Source: Myxococcales bacterium (GTDB lineage Bacteria > Myxococcota_A > Polyangia > Fen-1088). From it: DNA of 64,000 nt. The notes beneath the pieces were generated by a model. It had not been told where the DNA came from. It ran no database searches and was given only the letters and a program-made list of their open reading frames with translations. The translations under genes were made by a program, and so were the position numbers. Shown here piece after piece: positions 61,782-64,000 of the stretch; the first letter of the stretch is position 1; every line of letters begins with the position of its first letter. Location: contig PLNW01000083.1 in assembly GCA_003142855.1 (NCBI GenBank), forward strand, positions 62,001 to 126,000, read 5' to 3'.

Positions 61782-63251
61782 ATGTCACCCTCGGCCTTCA
61801 GGATTCTTGGCGCACGTTCTGGAACTGCGCGCCGGCTGGCGCTGGCGTTTGCGGCACTCGTCGCCCTATTCGCCGTCGCCACGGCGATCGCGTTGCTCGG
61901 CTTCGCTCAGGTCAATCGTGGCCTGGCCCAGACACGTGCGCGCGTGGACAGCATGCGTTTGGCCTTGGACTTGGCCAGCGCTGTGCGCGACCAGTACGCT
62001 CACCAGGCCCATACCATCATCATCGGCAATGACAGCCACCTCGGCTTCTACGCCGAAGCCAAGACGCGGGTTCTCACTCTGATCAAAGACTTGCGCCAGC
62101 GCGCGGAGCGGCCCGACGAACGCGCCTGGGTCGACGACATCGAGGCAGGCGCGGCCGAGCTGGACAGCATCTTCAGCCGCGACATTGTGCCGGCCGTCCT
62201 GTCCGGCCGGACTGCGGACGCGCATCTCGAGCATGCGCGCGCCTTGGCCGTGGTCGGTCGCATCCAGGAGCGAACCGATCTTCTGGCCAAGCGCTTTGAA
62301 GACGCCATCGGGGAGCTGCAGTCATTCGCGCAGGCGACACGTGATCGGACGGTGAGATGGAGCGTTTTCTTTCTGGTGCTGGCGCCTGTGCTGGCCGGAG
62401 GCGTGGCCGTCTATCTGGGCCGCAAGGTGGCGCGGCCGGTGGCGCTTCTGCATGCGGGCGCGGAACGCCTGGCCGCCGGTGATCTCGACACGCGCATTGC
62501 CGTGGGCGGCGACGACGAGTTCGGCGACCTGGCCCGCCAGTTCAACACCATGGTCGCGTCGCTCAAGGAACAACAGCACCGCCTCTTGCAGAGCGAACGT
62601 CTGGCTGGCGTCGGGCGCCTGGCCGCTGGCGTGGCACACGAAATCAACAACCCGCTGGGCGTGATCCTGGGATACACGCGCCTGCTGCGCAAGAAGGCGG
62701 TCGGCCCGCTGGCCGACGATTTGGCAGTCGTCGAGGAAGAAGTTCTGCGCTGTCAGGAGATCGTGGAAGGACTCCTCGATTTCTCGCGGCCGGTCCAGGT
62801 CGGCACGCAGCCGGTGGACCTGCGCGCGCTGTGCGACGACGTCGTGGCACGACTGGCGGAAGCGTCGCCCGCACCCGGCGTGGCTGTGACGGTGGCCGGG
62901 CAGGGTGAGACGAGGGGTACGGCCTCCAAGCTGCGCCAGGTGTTGCTCAACCTCATCAAGAACGCAATCGAGGCGGCGGTCCCGGCTGGAAGCGTAGACA
63001 TCCAGGTCGACGAAACCCACGAGTGCTCGCGGGTGACGGTGCGGGATTCGGGGCCAGGCCTGGACGCCGAGGCGCGCGAGCGTTTGTTTGAACCCTTCTT
63101 TACCAACAAGCCGCGGGGAACCGGTCTGGGTTTGGCGGTGTCGCAAGCCATCGCGCACGCCCACGGTGGCGAAATCGTCGCGGATGCACCCGGACCGGGC
63201 GGGGCTTGTTTCGTGCTGTGCCTGCCGCGCTCCCGAGGAGGAACGACATGA
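61782..63251 (+). CDS. Sensor histidine kinase with HAMP domain
   Basis: A 489-residue kinase. Helices at about 20-42 and 192-212 flank a four-helix-bundle-like periplasmic sensor of about 150 residues. HAMP (residues 213-266), HisKA with His286 in [11 protein letters not shown], and HATPase ([20 protein letters not shown]) follow. The design suits chemoreceptor-type signalling. It overlaps the next gene by four bases, so the pair forms a two-component system. Confidence 0.92.
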   Translation: MSPSAFRILGARSGTARRLALAFAALVALFAVATAIALLGFAQVNRGLAQTRARVDSMRLALDLASAVRDQYAHQAHTIIIGNDSHLGFYAEAKTRVLTLIKDLRQRAERPDERAWVDDIEAGAAELDSIFSRDIVPAVLSGRTADAHLEHARALAVVGRIQERTDLLAKRFEDAIGELQSFAQATRDRTVRWSVFFLVLAPVLAGGVAVYLGRKVARPVALLHAGAERLAAGDLDTRIAVGGDDEFGDLARQFNTMVASLKEQQHRLLQSERLAGVGRLAAGVAHEINNPLGVILGYTRLLRKKAVGPLADDLAVVEEEVLRCQEIVEGLLDFSRPVQVGTQPVDLRALCDDVVARLAEASPAPGVAVTVAGQGETRGTASKLRQVLLNLIKNAIEAAVPAGSVDIQVDETHECSRVTVRDSGPGLDAEARERLFEPFFTNKPRGTGLGLAVSQAIAHAHGGEIVADAPGPGGACFVLCLPRSRGGTT

Positions 63252-64000
63252 ATCGACCTGCCGTGCTGGTGGTGGACGACAAGGAGAATATGCTCAAGCT
63301 GTTCGCCAAGATCTTGGGCGAGGAACACAACCTCACCACGGCCAGCGACGGCGCCAAGGCGTTGGCGCTGATCGCAGAACACGAGTTCGACGTGGTGGTG
63401 ACCGATCTCAAGATGCCGGGGGCCAGTGGATTCACCGTGTTGGAATCGGTCAAGGCGCGCTGGCCCGAGACGGAGGTGGTCCTGATGACCGCCTATGGCT
63501 CGGTTTCCGACGCGGTTGAGGCCATGAAACAGGGCGCGTACGACTACATCCAGAAGCCCTTCGACCCTGACTCTGCCGCCCTGATGGTGGCGCGCGCCTT
63601 GGAGCGCCGGCGCCTGCGCGCTCAGACCGTGAGCCTGCGCAAGGAGTTGGAGGGGGTGAACTCGTTCCACAACATGATCGGCAAGAGCCCGCCCATGCGC
63701 GAGGTGTACGGCCTGCTGCAACGGGCGGCGGGGCTTGATATGACCGTGCTGCTCACCGGGGAGACCGGCACCGGCAAGGAGCTGGCGGCGCGCGCGGTGC
63801 ACTACCACAGCGAGCGCAAACACAATCGCTTCGTGCCGGTGAACTGCGGCGCGCTGCCGGGCGAGTTGGTGGAAAGTGAACTCTTCGGCCATGCCAAAGG
63901 GGCCTTCACCGGCGCGGCGGCCAGCAAGCCGGGCCTCTTCGAGGAAGCCAACCGGGGCACCCTGTTCCTCGACGAAGTGGGGGAGCTACCCTTGCCCGTG
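63248..64000 (+). CDS. NtrC-family sigma-54 response regulator (3' end outside window)
   Basis: The first 251 codons of an NtrC-type regulator. The receiver has phospho-Asp53 ([12 protein letters not shown]) and Lys in IQKPF. The AAA+ domain starts with Walker A GETGTGKE (171-178) and GAFTGA (218-223), then [11 protein letters not shown]. The DNA-binding domain would lie beyond the window end. It is translated directly after the kinase gene. Confidence 0.94.
   Translation, partial: MNRPAVLVVDDKENMLKLFAKILGEEHNLTTASDGAKALALIAEHEFDVVVTDLKMPGASGFTVLESVKARWPETEVVLMTAYGSVSDAVEAMKQGAYDYIQKPFDPDSAALMVARALERRRLRAQTVSLRKELEGVNSFHNMIGKSPPMREVYGLLQRAAGLDMTVLLTGETGTGKELAARAVHYHSERKHNRFVPVNCGALPGELVESELFGHAKGAFTGAAASKPGLFEEANRGTLFLDEVGELPLPV

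Overview
The window reads as part of a high-GC chromosome of a Gram-negative bacterium, most likely a myxobacterium-like deltaproteobacterium (Myxococcota; inference). Supporting signs are the many lipoproteins with low-complexity or collagen-like stretches, a von Willebrand A lipoprotein, an OmpA protein with thrombospondin type-3 repeats, multihaem cytochromes, NtrC-type regulators, many GTG starts and tight 1-4 nt stop/start overlaps. Several genes suit low-oxygen life: oxygen-independent HemN, indolepyruvate:ferredoxin oxidoreductase, a flavodiiron protein with rubredoxin, and multihaem c-type cytochromes.

Layout. 1-6 kb: an ABC-2 type export module (ATPase cut by the window edge, HlyD adaptor) divergent from a TolC gene that is followed by a histidine kinase and an NtrC-type regulator. 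6-7 kb: an MntA/HepT-like toxin-antitoxin pair. 7-15 kb: DoxX, a PfkB kinase, a large MFS/spermidine-synthase fusion, a metallophosphoesterase, a second TolC and a YgfZ/GcvT-like protein. 15-20 kb: an ECF sigma factor with a membrane TPR partner, a secreted protein and a VWA lipoprotein. 20-30 kb: MutS, a DUF882/YcbK-like exported protein, an unknown exported protein, ribosomal protein S20, OmpA, DNA polymerase III delta and an LppC-like lipoprotein. 30-36 kb: two tiny genes, ProS, PyrF, an RlmB-like methyltransferase, Asd, and a rubredoxin/flavodiiron operon. 36-41 kb: an AmmeMemoRadiSam cluster in which every product appears to carry an export signal. 41-43 kb: a DUF4143 ATPase divergent from a GNAT acetyltransferase, with a palindromic operator candidate between them. 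43-48 kb: a five-gene operon (IorA, IorB, aryl-CoA ligase, ACT protein, aminotransferase) for aromatic 2-oxoacids and amino acids. 48-51 kb: a VapBC pair, AmtB and a monohaem cytochrome c. 51-57 kb: an overlapping operon of NapC-like cytochrome, HemA, sensor kinase, response regulator and HemN. 57-61.5 kb: a nine-haem lipoprotein with a collagen-like stalk and a cysteine-rich lipoprotein with long heptad repeats. 61.8-64 kb: a histidine kinase and an NtrC-type regulator cut by the window end.

The most notable features are the apparently exported AmmeMemoRadiSam cluster (36448-41085), the aromatic 2-oxoacid operon whose IorA lacks its C-terminal ferredoxin domain, the haem-synthesis/cytochrome operon with an embedded two-component system, and a bipartite DNA motif shared by the sigma-factor gene and the VWA lipoprotein gene. 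I saw no tRNA, rRNA, CRISPR array or insertion sequence. All functional calls come from reading sequence motifs; no database search was run.
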